Below, piece by piece: positions 54,569 through 62,800 of a stretch of DNA of 64,000 nucleotides. A program made the position numbers and the translations under genes. The stretch comes from Pseudomonas protegens CHA0 (GTDB lineage Bacteria; Pseudomonadota; Gammaproteobacteria; Pseudomonadales; Pseudomonadaceae). The stretch lies in assembly GCF_000397205.1 (NCBI RefSeq), contig NC_021237.1:4651001-4715000 (forward strand). Direction: 5' to 3'. Numbering within the stretch: position 1 is the stretch's first letter; each line of letters opens with the position of its first letter. The notes beneath the pieces are model-generated. The model was not told the origin of the DNA and searched no databases. It was given only the letters and a program-made list of their open reading frames with translations.

Positions 54569-55474
54569 ATGCCCAGCCCAGCCTCCCTGCACCAGGTCAG
54601 CACCCCCAACCTGCATATCGCCTATGAGGAACATGGCCCGCGCAACGCCGAGCCGGTGATCCTGCTCCACGGGTTTCCCTACGACGTGCGGGCCTACGAC
54701 GAGATCGCCCCGCCCCTGGCCGAGCGCGGCTATCGGGTCATCGTTCCCTACCTGCGGGGTTACGGCCCGACGCGCTTTGCCAACGAACAGGTGATGCGCT
54801 CCGGGCAGCAGGGGGCCCTGGCCCGGGACCTGCTGGAGCTGATGGACGCCCTGCACCTGCCCCAGGCCACCCTCGCCGGCTACGACTGGGGTGGGCGCGC
54901 CGCGTGCATCGTCGCGGCGCTATGGCCGCAGCGGGTCAAGGGCCTGATGAGCGCCGACGGCTACAACATCCAGGACATTCCCCGGGCCATCGAGCCCCGG
55001 GCGCCGGAGACCGAGCTGCGGCTGTGGTACCAGTACTACTTCAATACCCAGCGCGGGGTGGACGGCCTGACGGCCAACCGCCGGGAATTCTGCGAGCTGT
55101 TGTGGCGCCTGTGGTCGCCAACCTGGAAACAAGGGCCCGGGCTCTATGGCCTGAGCGCGCCCTCCTTCGACAACCCGGACTTCGTCGCGGTGGTGATCCA
55201 TTCCTACCGTCATCGCTTCGGCTATGTGCCGGGCGACCCGGGCCTGGAAAGCATCGAGCGGGCGCTGGAGGCGCAACCGCCGATCCGGGTGCCGACCATC
55301 GCCCTGTGCGGCGCTGACGACGGCGTCGGCCCGGCCACCGAGCCGGACCCCGATGTCGGCCTGTTCAGTGGGCCCTATCAGCGGCGGATCCTCCCGGGGA
55401 TCGGCCACAACCTGCCCCAGGAAGCGCCGCAAGCCACCCTCGACGCGCTGCTGGAGTTGCTCGGCAAGCCCTGA
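54569..55474 (+). CDS. Alpha/beta hydrolase, epoxide hydrolase/dehalogenase type
   Basis: 301 residues. ILLHGFPYDV (oxyanion loop), VPYLRGYGPT, and a nucleophile elbow AGYDWGGRAACI with Asp106, which marks the epoxide hydrolase/haloalkane dehalogenase class instead of a Ser esterase. The C-terminal GIGHNLPQEAP supplies the catalytic His. Start at ATG 54569 gives a complete domain. Monocistronic in appearance; substrate unknown. Confidence 0.85.
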   Translation: MPSPASLHQVSTPNLHIAYEEHGPRNAEPVILLHGFPYDVRAYDEIAPPLAERGYRVIVPYLRGYGPTRFANEQVMRSGQQGALARDLLELMDALHLPQATLAGYDWGGRAACIVAALWPQRVKGLMSADGYNIQDIPRAIEPRAPETELRLWYQYYFNTQRGVDGLTANRREFCELLWRLWSPTWKQGPGLYGLSAPSFDNPDFVAVVIHSYRHRFGYVPGDPGLESIERALEAQPPIRVPTIALCGADDGVGPATEPDPDVGLFSGPYQRRILPGIGHNLPQEAPQATLDALLELLGKP

Positions 55475-55550
55475 GATGGGCGCCGGCGCACGCCATGGGC
55501 CGGAAAAAATCGGTACACTTCGCGGCCTCGATCCCCCCACAGGACATGGA

Positions 55551-56024
55551 ATGTTATCCGTCGCCGCTTCTCCCCGACCCGGCCTGCGCCGGGCCCTGGT
55601 GCTCTGGCTGTATGCCGTCGGCGCCGGCCACCTGCTGGCCGGGCTGCTGCTGACCTGGGCCGGCCACAGTGGCCTGTTCAACGATTACCTCGCGGGCATC
55701 GAACAGGCCTTCTGGGGCGCCGCCGCGCCGGCACCGGCCCGGGCCCAGCAGATCTGGTGGCTGGGGCTGTTCGGCGCCACCCTGCAAAGCTATTCGCTGT
55801 TCCTGCTGGGGCTGGTGCACCTGGGCAACCGCCTGCGGGCCCCTGCCGCCTGGGCCTGGCTGATGGCCGGGATTGTGCTGTGGGCGCCCCAAGACATGTG
55901 GCTGTCCTGGCAGATGAACATGACCGCCCACCTGTGGATCGACAGCTTCGCCCTGCTGGTGCTGCTGCCGCCGTTACTGTGGCTGCAGCGCCACGACCGC
56001 CGTACCTCTCGTCTTCCCTCGTAA
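55551..56024 (+). CDS. Small integral membrane protein of unknown function
   Basis: 157 residues with four likely membrane segments: LRRALVLWLYAVGAGHLLAG, WWLGLFGATLQSYSLFLLGL, AAWAWLMAGIVLWAPQDMWL and LWIDSFALLVLLPPLLWLQ. I do not recognise a named family. Start ATG 55551 was chosen because upstream residues are non-conserved in style. The epimerase gene starts 16 bases after its stop, so this is the first gene of a likely three-gene operon ending at 59935. Confidence 0.75.
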   Translation: MLSVAASPRPGLRRALVLWLYAVGAGHLLAGLLLTWAGHSGLFNDYLAGIEQAFWGAAAPAPARAQQIWWLGLFGATLQSYSLFLLGLVHLGNRLRAPAAWAWLMAGIVLWAPQDMWLSWQMNMTAHLWIDSFALLVLLPPLLWLQRHDRRTSRLPS

Positions 56025-56039
56025 AAGGACTTCACCATC

Positions 56040-57482
56040 GTGGCTGATTTGCCAATCCTGCAGTGGGCTATCGCCCTGTTGCTCGCCCAGGGCGTGCTCG
56101 GCGCCCTGGATACTCTCTACCATCACGAACTCACCGTGGCCCTGCCGCAGCGTCACAGCGCCCGCAAGGAGCTCAGCATCCATGCCCTGCGCTCGTGCTT
56201 CTACGGCGTGCTGTTCATGGGCATCGCCCACCTGGCGTTCCAGGGCATCTGGGCCCTGGTGATCGCCCTGCTGTTCGCCCTGGAAATCGGCCTGACCCTG
56301 TGGGACTTCGTGGTCGAGGATCGCAGCCGCAAGCTGCCGGCCATCGAACGCATCATGCACACCGTGCTGGCGATCAACGCCGGGGCCTTCTTCGCCCTGT
56401 ACGGCCTGCAACTGCTGGAATGGTCACGCCTGCCCAGTGCCTTGAATCCCATCGACCTGGGCTGGCAGGGCTGGGCCCTGAGCCTGTTCGCCGTGGGCGT
56501 CACCGCCTCGGGCATCCGCGACGGCCTGGCGGCGCTGCGCCTGCAACGCCAGGGCCAGGGCGCCAACCCCTTTGCCGGTGGCAGCGGCAAGCGGGTGCTG
56601 GTCACCGGTGGCACCGGTTTTATCGGCGAGACCCTGGTCAACCAACTGCTGGATGCCGGGCACACGGTCAGCGTGCTGGCCCGGGACCCGCTGCGCGCCG
56701 CCTACCTGTTCGACGGTCGCGCCCGTTGCCTGCGCTCGCTGAGCAAGCTGGGCCACGGCGAAGCCTTCGACGTGATCATCAACCTGGCCGGTGCCCCGGT
56801 GGCCGGGCCGCGCTGGTCGGCCAAGCGCCAGGCGCAACTGCTGGCCAGCCGGGTCGGCACCACCGAAGCCCTGCTCAACTGGCTGCAACACGCCCAGCAC
56901 AAGCCGGAGCTGTGGATCCAGGCTTCGGCCATCGGCTTCTATGGCGTGCGCGACGCCAGCCAGAGCCTGGATGAAAACGCCGAGCGCGGCGAAGGCTTCA
57001 TGGCCGACCTGTGCGCGCGCTGGGAATCCTCCGCCGAACCGGCCACCCGCTTCGGCGTGCGCCAGGTGGTGCTGCGCCTGGGGATCGTCTTCGGTCCCGG
57101 CGGCGCCCTGAAGCCATTGCTGATGCCCTTCCATTTCGGCTTTGGCGGACGCATGGGCGATGGCCGGCAGATCATGAGCTGGGTGCACCGCGACGACGTG
57201 TTGCAGGTGATGGCCCGGGCCATGAACGACCCGTCCCTGTCCGGCACCTACAACATGGTGGCGCCGGAAGCGGTGAGCCAGGGCACCTTCGCCACTACTG
57301 TCGGCAAGGTGCTCAAGCGCCCGGTGTGGCTGCACGTGCCGGCTGCGCCGGTACGGGCCCTGGCCGGGGAGATGGCCGAGCTGTTCTTCGATGGCCAGAA
57401 GGTAGTGCCGGCGCGCCTGCTGCAGGCCGGCTACCGCTTCCGTTACCCGACCCTGGACGCCGCCCTGCGCGACCTGACCTGA
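56040..57482 (+). CDS. TIGR01777-type NAD-dependent epimerase fused to an N-terminal membrane domain
   Basis: 480 residues from a GTG start. Residues 1-165 hold about four membrane helices (WAIALLLAQGVLGALDTLYH, CFYGVLFMGIAHLAFQGIWA, and others). Residues about 180-480 are an SDR epimerase: GGTGFIGETLVNQLLDAGH (Rossmann motif), INLAGAPVAGPRW, ASAIGFYG, WVHRDDV, and a C-terminal DUF1731-like tail (VPARLLQAGYRFRYP). The fusion places the oxidoreductase at the inner membrane. The substrate is unknown. Located between the small membrane protein and the PPDK-like fusion. Confidence 0.85.
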   Translation: MADLPILQWAIALLLAQGVLGALDTLYHHELTVALPQRHSARKELSIHALRSCFYGVLFMGIAHLAFQGIWALVIALLFALEIGLTLWDFVVEDRSRKLPAIERIMHTVLAINAGAFFALYGLQLLEWSRLPSALNPIDLGWQGWALSLFAVGVTASGIRDGLAALRLQRQGQGANPFAGGSGKRVLVTGGTGFIGETLVNQLLDAGHTVSVLARDPLRAAYLFDGRARCLRSLSKLGHGEAFDVIINLAGAPVAGPRWSAKRQAQLLASRVGTTEALLNWLQHAQHKPELWIQASAIGFYGVRDASQSLDENAERGEGFMADLCARWESSAEPATRFGVRQVVLRLGIVFGPGGALKPLLMPFHFGFGGRMGDGRQIMSWVHRDDVLQVMARAMNDPSLSGTYNMVAPEAVSQGTFATTVGKVLKRPVWLHVPAAPVRALAGEMAELFFDGQKVVPARLLQAGYRFRYPTLDAALRDLT

Positions 57483-57496
57483 GCTGAGGAATGCCC

Positions 57497-59935
57497 ATGA
57501 GCAAGCCCCTGTTGTACCTGCTGGCGGGCAATGGCAGCGCCGCCGACTGGTGGGACGATGCCCTGCCGCACTTCCAGCGCTATCAGGTGCAGCCCCTGGA
57601 GCTGCCGGGGTTTGGCGACAACCCGCTGCCGCCCTGCCAGGACCTGGGTGAATACGCCGAGGCCCTGCTGGGCATGACCGAGCCGGGCCAGGGGATTGTC
57701 GCGGTGGGGGTCAGCGCGCTGATCGTGCTGCACGCCTTGCAGCGCCGCCCGGGGCACTTCTGCCGCAGTGTGCTGTTGTCGCCGGTGGGGGCCTTTCTCT
57801 GGCAACGGCGCTTGCCGGCGCTGATGTCGCCGCTGCCCGCGCGCTTGCTGATTCACGGTTTGCTCAGCCATAAACCGACGTGGTTTGCCGGCAAGTTCTC
57901 GCGCCAGCCGTGGAGCCAGGAGCAGTACCGGCGCATGGGCGCCGGCTATGGTCGGTGCCGGGCCTTCGTACCGCTGTGGGAGCAACTGCGGGCCGATACC
58001 GCGCTGCCGCTGCTGGAGTGGATCAAGGACCCGGTGCAACTGGTCTGGGGCGACCAGGACCGGCTGCTGGGGATTGCCCAGGCCGCAGCCTGGTCGGCCA
58101 TCCTGGCCCGGGCCGACCTGCGGGTCAGCCTGCGGCCGGGCTGGGGCCATTACCCCTGGATCGATGCGCCGACGGCGTTCGTCGACTGGCTGGAGTCCGC
58201 CGACAACGGCTTCGTCGCCCACACCAAGGGCGGCCGCCTGCGCCTGGCGGAGCTGGCCGGCCAGCCGGTGCCCAGCGCCCTGTCCCTGGACAGCGCCAGC
58301 GACCCGCAGCTGCCGGCCCTGCTCGCCAGCCAGCCTGCGGCGCTGTGGGCGGTGCGTTCCTCCAGCTACGGCGAGGATCAGGCCGACTCGGCCAATGCCG
58401 GCTTGAGCACCACTTACCTGCGGGTGGCCAGCGAGCAAGTGCCCGGGCGCATCAGCGAACTGCGCGATGCCGGGGTCGAGGAAGTGGTGGTGCAGCGCTT
58501 TATCCAGCCGACCCTGTCGGGGATCGCCTTCGTCCGTCACCTGGCGGTGGAACTGGAGTGGGTCGAGGGCCATCTGGAAAGCCTTGCCGACGGTCAGGTC
58601 AGCCCGCAGCGGGCGATCCTTTCACGCCTGGGCGCGGCCTGGGAAAGCGGCCATTTCGCCACCACCCGGGGCCTGAGCGCCAGCGCCCTGTGGGATTTCC
58701 TGCAAGGGGTGCTCAAGACCTTCCACTACGTGCCCGGTGATGTGGAATGGGCCTGGGACGGCCAGCAACTGTGGCTGCTGCAGTACCGCCCCATCAGCGA
58801 CTACGGCTGGCGCCGGCACCTGACCGCGGCCAATATCGCCGAGATCCTGCCACCGCAACCCAGCCGTTTCGTCGAGTACGGCCAGCGCCGGGCGGCGGCG
58901 AGCATTCCGGCGATCATGGCGCGCTGGGACGCCCGTGTACTGCAGGACAATGAACCCTTCACCGCGGTGTTCGGCGGCGCCTCCTATATCAACAACGACC
59001 TGTTCCTGGCGCGCCTGGCCGACTGGGGCCTGCCCTCCTCCAGCTATGCCGGCGAGGTGGGCGGCGCCACCCCGCAGCTGCCCTTGCGGCCCCTGCGCCT
59101 GTTGCGCTCGCTGCCACGGTTCCTGCGCATGCAGCACATCGCCCGCGGCCACCTGCTGAGCCTGGAGCCGGGCCTGCGGCGCTTCGACCGGGAGCTGGCG
59201 CAGTTGCGCGCCGCCGGGGCCGACGGCCAGCAACTGGCAGACTGGTTCAGCCGCTTCTATGTGTTCGTGGTGCAGGGCAACCTGTGTATCGCCACCGCCC
59301 TGGCCAGCAGTGGCGGCGCGCTGCTGGGGCGCCCGCCCACCGCTTACGACAACCTGGACAACAGCCCCCATCGCCTGCCCTGGGAAACCGACCCAGGCAC
59401 CCCGCGTCCGCAGTGCGCCGAGTTGCCGTTGCAAGCCTTCCCGCACTGGAGCCCGGCCATCACCCTGGCCCACCGCCTGGGCTTGCCGGGCATGCGCGGC
59501 TATTACCTGCAAGTGCGCGAGTGGTACCGGGACAACCTGATGCGGATCTTCTTCCGCCTGCACCACGCCGTGCCCGAGGCTGATCGCGGCTACTGGTTCG
59601 CCCCCCATGAGCAGGTGCGCAACCGTGGCGGCAGCTTCTGGCAGGACGGCCGCGAAGGCAGCGAGCAGGCGGCGGGGTTCATGATCTACCCGGGCCAGGT
59701 CCAGGGCGTGCTGGGGGTCGACATTCTGCTGGAGGACACCCTCGACCCCGGGCGCCATGCCCACTATCAGCAGGCCCGGGCAGTGATCGCACGCATGGGC
59801 GGGCGCCTGTCCCACGGTTCGACCCTGTTGCGCGAACTGCGCAAGCCCTCGGCGGTACTGCCCCAGGTAGACCCGGCCTGGATCGGCCGCGAAGTGCTGT
59901 ATGCCGACGGCCAACTGAGCCTGGTAGAAGGCTGA
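57497..59935 (+). CDS. Alpha/beta hydrolase-PEP synthase-like ATP-grasp-phosphohistidine fusion
   Basis: 812 residues. Residues 1-230 look like an alpha/beta hydrolase (LYLLAGNGSAADWWDD, LELPGFGDNPLPP). Residues about 280-435 match the pyruvate phosphate dikinase N-terminal ATP-binding domain: LWAVRSSSYGEDQADSANAG, VVVQRFIQPTLSGIAF, VEWAWDGQQLWLLQYRPIS. The C-terminus resembles the swivelling phosphohistidine domain: GGRLSHGSTLLRELRKPSAV, with the His in place. The architecture recalls rifampin phosphotransferase and PEP synthases, but the hydrolase-like head is unusual. ATG 57497 has GAGGA at proper spacing; ATG 57491 is too close to it. It may phosphorylate or activate a small substrate. 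Confidence 0.75.
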   Translation: MSKPLLYLLAGNGSAADWWDDALPHFQRYQVQPLELPGFGDNPLPPCQDLGEYAEALLGMTEPGQGIVAVGVSALIVLHALQRRPGHFCRSVLLSPVGAFLWQRRLPALMSPLPARLLIHGLLSHKPTWFAGKFSRQPWSQEQYRRMGAGYGRCRAFVPLWEQLRADTALPLLEWIKDPVQLVWGDQDRLLGIAQAAAWSAILARADLRVSLRPGWGHYPWIDAPTAFVDWLESADNGFVAHTKGGRLRLAELAGQPVPSALSLDSASDPQLPALLASQPAALWAVRSSSYGEDQADSANAGLSTTYLRVASEQVPGRISELRDAGVEEVVVQRFIQPTLSGIAFVRHLAVELEWVEGHLESLADGQVSPQRAILSRLGAAWESGHFATTRGLSASALWDFLQGVLKTFHYVPGDVEWAWDGQQLWLLQYRPISDYGWRRHLTAANIAEILPPQPSRFVEYGQRRAAASIPAIMARWDARVLQDNEPFTAVFGGASYINNDLFLARLADWGLPSSSYAGEVGGATPQLPLRPLRLLRSLPRFLRMQHIARGHLLSLEPGLRRFDRELAQLRAAGADGQQLADWFSRFYVFVVQGNLCIATALASSGGALLGRPPTAYDNLDNSPHRLPWETDPGTPRPQCAELPLQAFPHWSPAITLAHRLGLPGMRGYYLQVREWYRDNLMRIFFRLHHAVPEADRGYWFAPHEQVRNRGGSFWQDGREGSEQAAGFMIYPGQVQGVLGVDILLEDTLDPGRHAHYQQARAVIARMGGRLSHGSTLLRELRKPSAVLPQVDPAWIGREVLYADGQLSLVEG

Positions 59936-59944
59936 AACCCGCGC

Positions 59945-60928
59945 TCAGGGCTGCGCAATGCTGGCGAAGCGTTCGCGGTAGGCCTGGGGCGTCACGCCCA
60001 GGGCCCGCAGCACGCTGCGACGCAGGGTTTCCTCGCTACCGAAACCGCACTGGGCGGCGATGCGCTTGATCGGCAGGGTGCTGTCGGCCAACAGGCGCCG
60101 GGCGCATTCCACACGGATCAGTTCAATGGCCCGGGCCGGGGTCTGGCCGGTGTCGGCGCGGTAGTGACGGACGAAACTGCGCTCGCTCATTCCCGCCTGC
60201 TCGGCCAGCACCGGCAGCGTCAGTTCGCGGTCCAGGTGCTCGGCGATCCAGGCGTGCAGCCGGTCGAAACGCCCACCCTGGTTCTGCAGCGACAGGGTTA
60301 CGCTGAACTGCGACTGGCCCCCCGGGCGCTTGAGAAACACCACCAGTTGCCGCGCCACTTCCAGCGCCACTGCGCGCCCCAGGTCGGCCTCCACCAGGGC
60401 CAGGGCCAGGTCGATGCCGGCGGTGACCCCGGCCGAGGTCCACACCGGGCCATCGTTGATGAAGATCGGATTGGCCTCCACCTGCAGCCGCGGATATTGC
60501 TCGGCCAACTGCTCGCAGCGGGTCCAGTGGGTGACCACTCGGCGCCCGTCCAGCCAGCCGCTGGCGGCCAGCAGAAAGGCCCCGGTGCAGACCGAGGCCA
60601 CCCGCCGTGACGCCGCAGCCCGGGCCGCCACCCAGGCCACCAGTTCAGGATCACGGGCCGCCTCGTAGACGCCCCAGCCACCGGCAACGATCAGGGTGTC
60701 GCAGGGCTCTTGCGGCAGCGGCAGCGGCTCGGCCAGCAGCGCCAGCCCCGAGGAGCTGAGGGTCGCGCCGCCCGGGCTGGCAATCACCCGCGGGTGGTAG
60801 GGCAAGGGCAGGCCCAGGCCGCGGGCCCGGTCATTGGCCGAGGCGAACACCTGCAGCGGCCCGCTGACATCCAGCAACTGGGCATTGGCGAAGGCCAGGA
60901 CAAACACGTTTTTCGGCGCAGTGGGCAT
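59945..60928 (-). CDS. GlxA-type transcriptional regulator (DJ-1/PfpI + AraC)
   Basis: 327 residues. The N-terminal half is a class I glutamine amidotransferase-like DJ-1/PfpI domain (VFVLAFANAQLLDVSGPLQVF, VASVCTGAFLLAASG). The C-terminal 100 residues are an AraC DNA-binding domain (LTLPVLAEQAGMSERSFVRHYRAD, AAQCGFGSEETLRRSVLRALGVTPQAYR). The start at 60928 puts the DJ-1 strand at the N-terminus; a longer frame to 60967 would cover the operator repeats. It is divergent from isonitrile hydratase, itself a DJ-1 protein, and is its likely regulator. Confidence 0.88.
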   Translation of the reverse strand: MPTAPKNVFVLAFANAQLLDVSGPLQVFASANDRARGLGLPLPYHPRVIASPGGATLSSSGLALLAEPLPLPQEPCDTLIVAGGWGVYEAARDPELVAWVAARAAASRRVASVCTGAFLLAASGWLDGRRVVTHWTRCEQLAEQYPRLQVEANPIFINDGPVWTSAGVTAGIDLALALVEADLGRAVALEVARQLVVFLKRPGGQSQFSVTLSLQNQGGRFDRLHAWIAEHLDRELTLPVLAEQAGMSERSFVRHYRADTGQTPARAIELIRVECARRLLADSTLPIKRIAAQCGFGSEETLRRSVLRALGVTPQAYRERFASIAQP

Positions 60929-60930
60929 GG

Positions 60931-60967
60931 TTGGCGTAAATCGAGGGCTGGTTGGCGTATGCGCCAA
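60931..60967. promoter_or_regulatory. Candidate operator between the GlxA regulator and isonitrile hydratase
   Basis: TTGGCGTA occurs at 60931 and again at 60952, 21 bases apart (two helical turns), as AraC-family sites often do. The second is also half of a palindrome TTGGCGtatgCGCCAA (60952-60967). Inference. Confidence 0.5.
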
Positions 60968-61020
60968 ATCCTAGAGCGCTAGAGTCAAGCCGTCCACTTC
61001 ATCGACACAAGGAACAGGCA

Positions 61021-61707
61021 ATGGCAGTGCAGATAGGTTTTCTGTTGTTCCCCGAGGTCCAGCAACTGGATCTGACCGGTCCCCACGACGTACTGGCCTC
61101 GCTGCCGGATGTGCAGGTGCACCTGATCTGGAAGGAGCCGGGGCCGGTGGTGGCCAGCTCGGGGCTGGTGCTGCAGGCCACCACAAGCTTCGCCGACTGC
61201 CCGCCGCTGGATGTGATCTGCATCCCCGGCGGTACCGGGGTCGGGGCGCTGATGGAAGACCCGCAGGCCCTGGCGTTCATCCGCCAGCAGGCCGCCCGGG
61301 CGCGCTACGTGACCTCGGTGTGCACCGGCTCCTTGGTGCTCGGCGCCGCGGGCCTGCTCCAGGGCAAGCGCGCCACCACCCACTGGGCCTACCACGAACT
61401 GCTGGCGCCGCTGGGGGCGATACCGGTGCATGAGCGGGTGGTGCGTGACGGCAACCTGCTGACCGGCGGCGGTATCACCGCCGGCATCGACTTCGCCCTG
61501 ACCCTGGCCGCCGAACTGTTCGACGCCGCCACCGCGCAGCGGGTACAGCTGCAACTGGAGTACGCCCCGGCGCCACCGTTCAATGCCGGCAGCTCGGATA
61601 CCGCCCCCGCCAGCGTGGTGCAGCAGGCCCGCCAGCGCGCCGCGGACTCGCTGCACAAGCGCCGGGAAATCACCCTGCGCGCGGCCGCGCGGCTGGCAGC
61701 CGGCTGA
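61021..61707 (+). CDS. inhA: Isonitrile hydratase
   Basis: 228-aa DJ-1/PfpI-superfamily enzyme that hydrates isonitriles to N-substituted formamides. Residues shown in the founding enzyme to be essential are present: Asp17 in VQQLDLTGPHDV and Cys101 in YVTSVCTGSLVLGAAG. The length equals that of the characterised enzyme. ATG 61021 was chosen because it starts directly with MAVQIGFLLFPE; an upstream extension to 60952 would overlap the operator. I recall the P. protegens Pf-5 protein as essentially this sequence. Its presence may protect against or exploit isonitrile natural products. Confidence 0.92.
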   Translation: MAVQIGFLLFPEVQQLDLTGPHDVLASLPDVQVHLIWKEPGPVVASSGLVLQATTSFADCPPLDVICIPGGTGVGALMEDPQALAFIRQQAARARYVTSVCTGSLVLGAAGLLQGKRATTHWAYHELLAPLGAIPVHERVVRDGNLLTGGGITAGIDFALTLAAELFDAATAQRVQLQLEYAPAPPFNAGSSDTAPASVVQQARQRAADSLHKRREITLRAAARLAAG

Positions 61708-61711
61708 GCTT

Positions 61712-62056
61712 TCAGGCACGGCGCACCGGGCCCTGGCGGGCATTGCCCAGCAACTGGGTGATGGCGCCATCGCCATAGGTGCGCTCGACCCTGGAAATCA
61801 CCACCTGATAACCGGCGTACCAGCGCCGGTACTGGCGCTTGGCTTCGATGTGCCTGGGGTGGCTGGCAAAGGCCTGGATCGAGGCTTCGTCCTCCCAGTA
61901 ATAGCTGGCGTTGATCAGCCCCTGGTCGGCGCTGGTCCAGGATTGGGCGCCGACGAAGCCCGGCAGGCTGATGGCGATTTCGTCGATCAGCGCACTGAGG
62001 CGGTGGAACTCCTCGTCGCGCTGGCCCGGCTGGTAGATAAAGGCGGCGATGTACAT
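61712..62056 (-). CDS. Antibiotic biosynthesis monooxygenase (ABM)-fold protein
   Basis: 114 residues. A ferredoxin-like ABM domain: MYIAAFIYQPGQRDEEFHRL, LPGFVGAQSW, INASYYWEDEASIQAFASHPRHIEAK, a pattern common to small cofactor-free oxygenases and stress proteins of unknown substrate. A TTG at 62062 would add two residues; the ATG at 62056 is used. It ends 5 bases from the convergent inhA stop and follows the LysE gene by 24 bases on the same strand, so they are probably co-transcribed. Confidence 0.75.
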   Translation of the reverse strand: MYIAAFIYQPGQRDEEFHRLSALIDEIAISLPGFVGAQSWTSADQGLINASYYWEDEASIQAFASHPRHIEAKRQYRRWYAGYQVVISRVERTYGDGAITQLLGNARQGPVRRA

Positions 62057-62080
62057 GGTCAAACTCCATTGGCTGATGAA

Positions 62081-62713
62081 TCAGAGCGGCCGCGCCAGCA
62101 GCGCCAGGCGCAGGGCCAGGGCCAGCAGCACCGCCGCCAGCAGCCAGGATTGCCAGCGGGCCAGCCGCGAATCGCTGCCGGGCAAGCCACGGCGCAAGGC
62201 CGCGCCGAAGATCCCCAGGCTGGTATGGAAGACCCCGCTGACCAGGGTCAGCAGCAAGCCCAGGACCACCAGTTGCACAGCGATGCTGCCGTGCTCGGGG
62301 CGCACGAACTGCGGCAGGAACACCATGAAGAACAGCAGCGCCTTGGGGTTCAGCAGGCTGTTGCACAGGGCCCGGACAAACACCGTGGCCAGCGGCACCC
62401 GGGGTGTATCGGCAAGGTCCAGGTCCCCCCGCTGGCCCAGGGCCTTCCAGGCCAGCCACAACAGGTAGGCAACCCCGGCATAGCGGATCAGGTCGAACGC
62501 CGGCGGCCAGCTGGCCACCACGGCGGTGACGCCCGTGGCCGTGAGCAGGGTCAGGCCGATATCCGCTGCGCCGATCCCCAGCCCCGATGCCACCCCACCG
62601 CGCCAGCCATAGGCTGCGCCGTGGCTGATGACAAAGGCCATGTTGGGTCCCGGCGACAGCAGCAACAGCAGCACGGCGCCGAGGAAGATCGACAGGGTGG
62701 AAAGGTCCGGCAT
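62081..62713 (-). CDS. LysE/RhtB-family amino-acid exporter
   Basis: 210-aa inner-membrane protein with about six hydrophobic segments. The N-terminal signature LSPGPNMAFVISHGAAYGWRGG is diagnostic for the LysE/RhtB family, which exports amino acids or derivatives. Start ATG 62713 is preceded by AGGAG; the longer frame adds only six residues. It is divergent from a MocR regulator, a common pairing in which the regulator controls the exporter. Confidence 0.9.
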   Translation of the reverse strand: MPDLSTLSIFLGAVLLLLLSPGPNMAFVISHGAAYGWRGGVASGLGIGAADIGLTLLTATGVTAVVASWPPAFDLIRYAGVAYLLWLAWKALGQRGDLDLADTPRVPLATVFVRALCNSLLNPKALLFFMVFLPQFVRPEHGSIAVQLVVLGLLLTLVSGVFHTSLGIFGAALRRGLPGSDSRLARWQSWLLAAVLLALALRLALLARPL

Positions 62714-62757
62714 GTGAGCGCTCCTGCGCAAAAGCCGCTAGATTAGGACGCCTGCCT

Positions 62758-62786
62758 GATACAAACAAAAAAGTGTTCTAGATACA
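62758..62786. promoter_or_regulatory. Candidate MocR direct-repeat operator
   Basis: GATACA at 62758-62763 and 62781-62786, 23 bases apart, in the LysE-MocR intergenic region. MocR-family regulators bind direct repeats. Inference. Confidence 0.4.
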
Positions 62787-62800
62787 TGAGGTGGCCGAGC

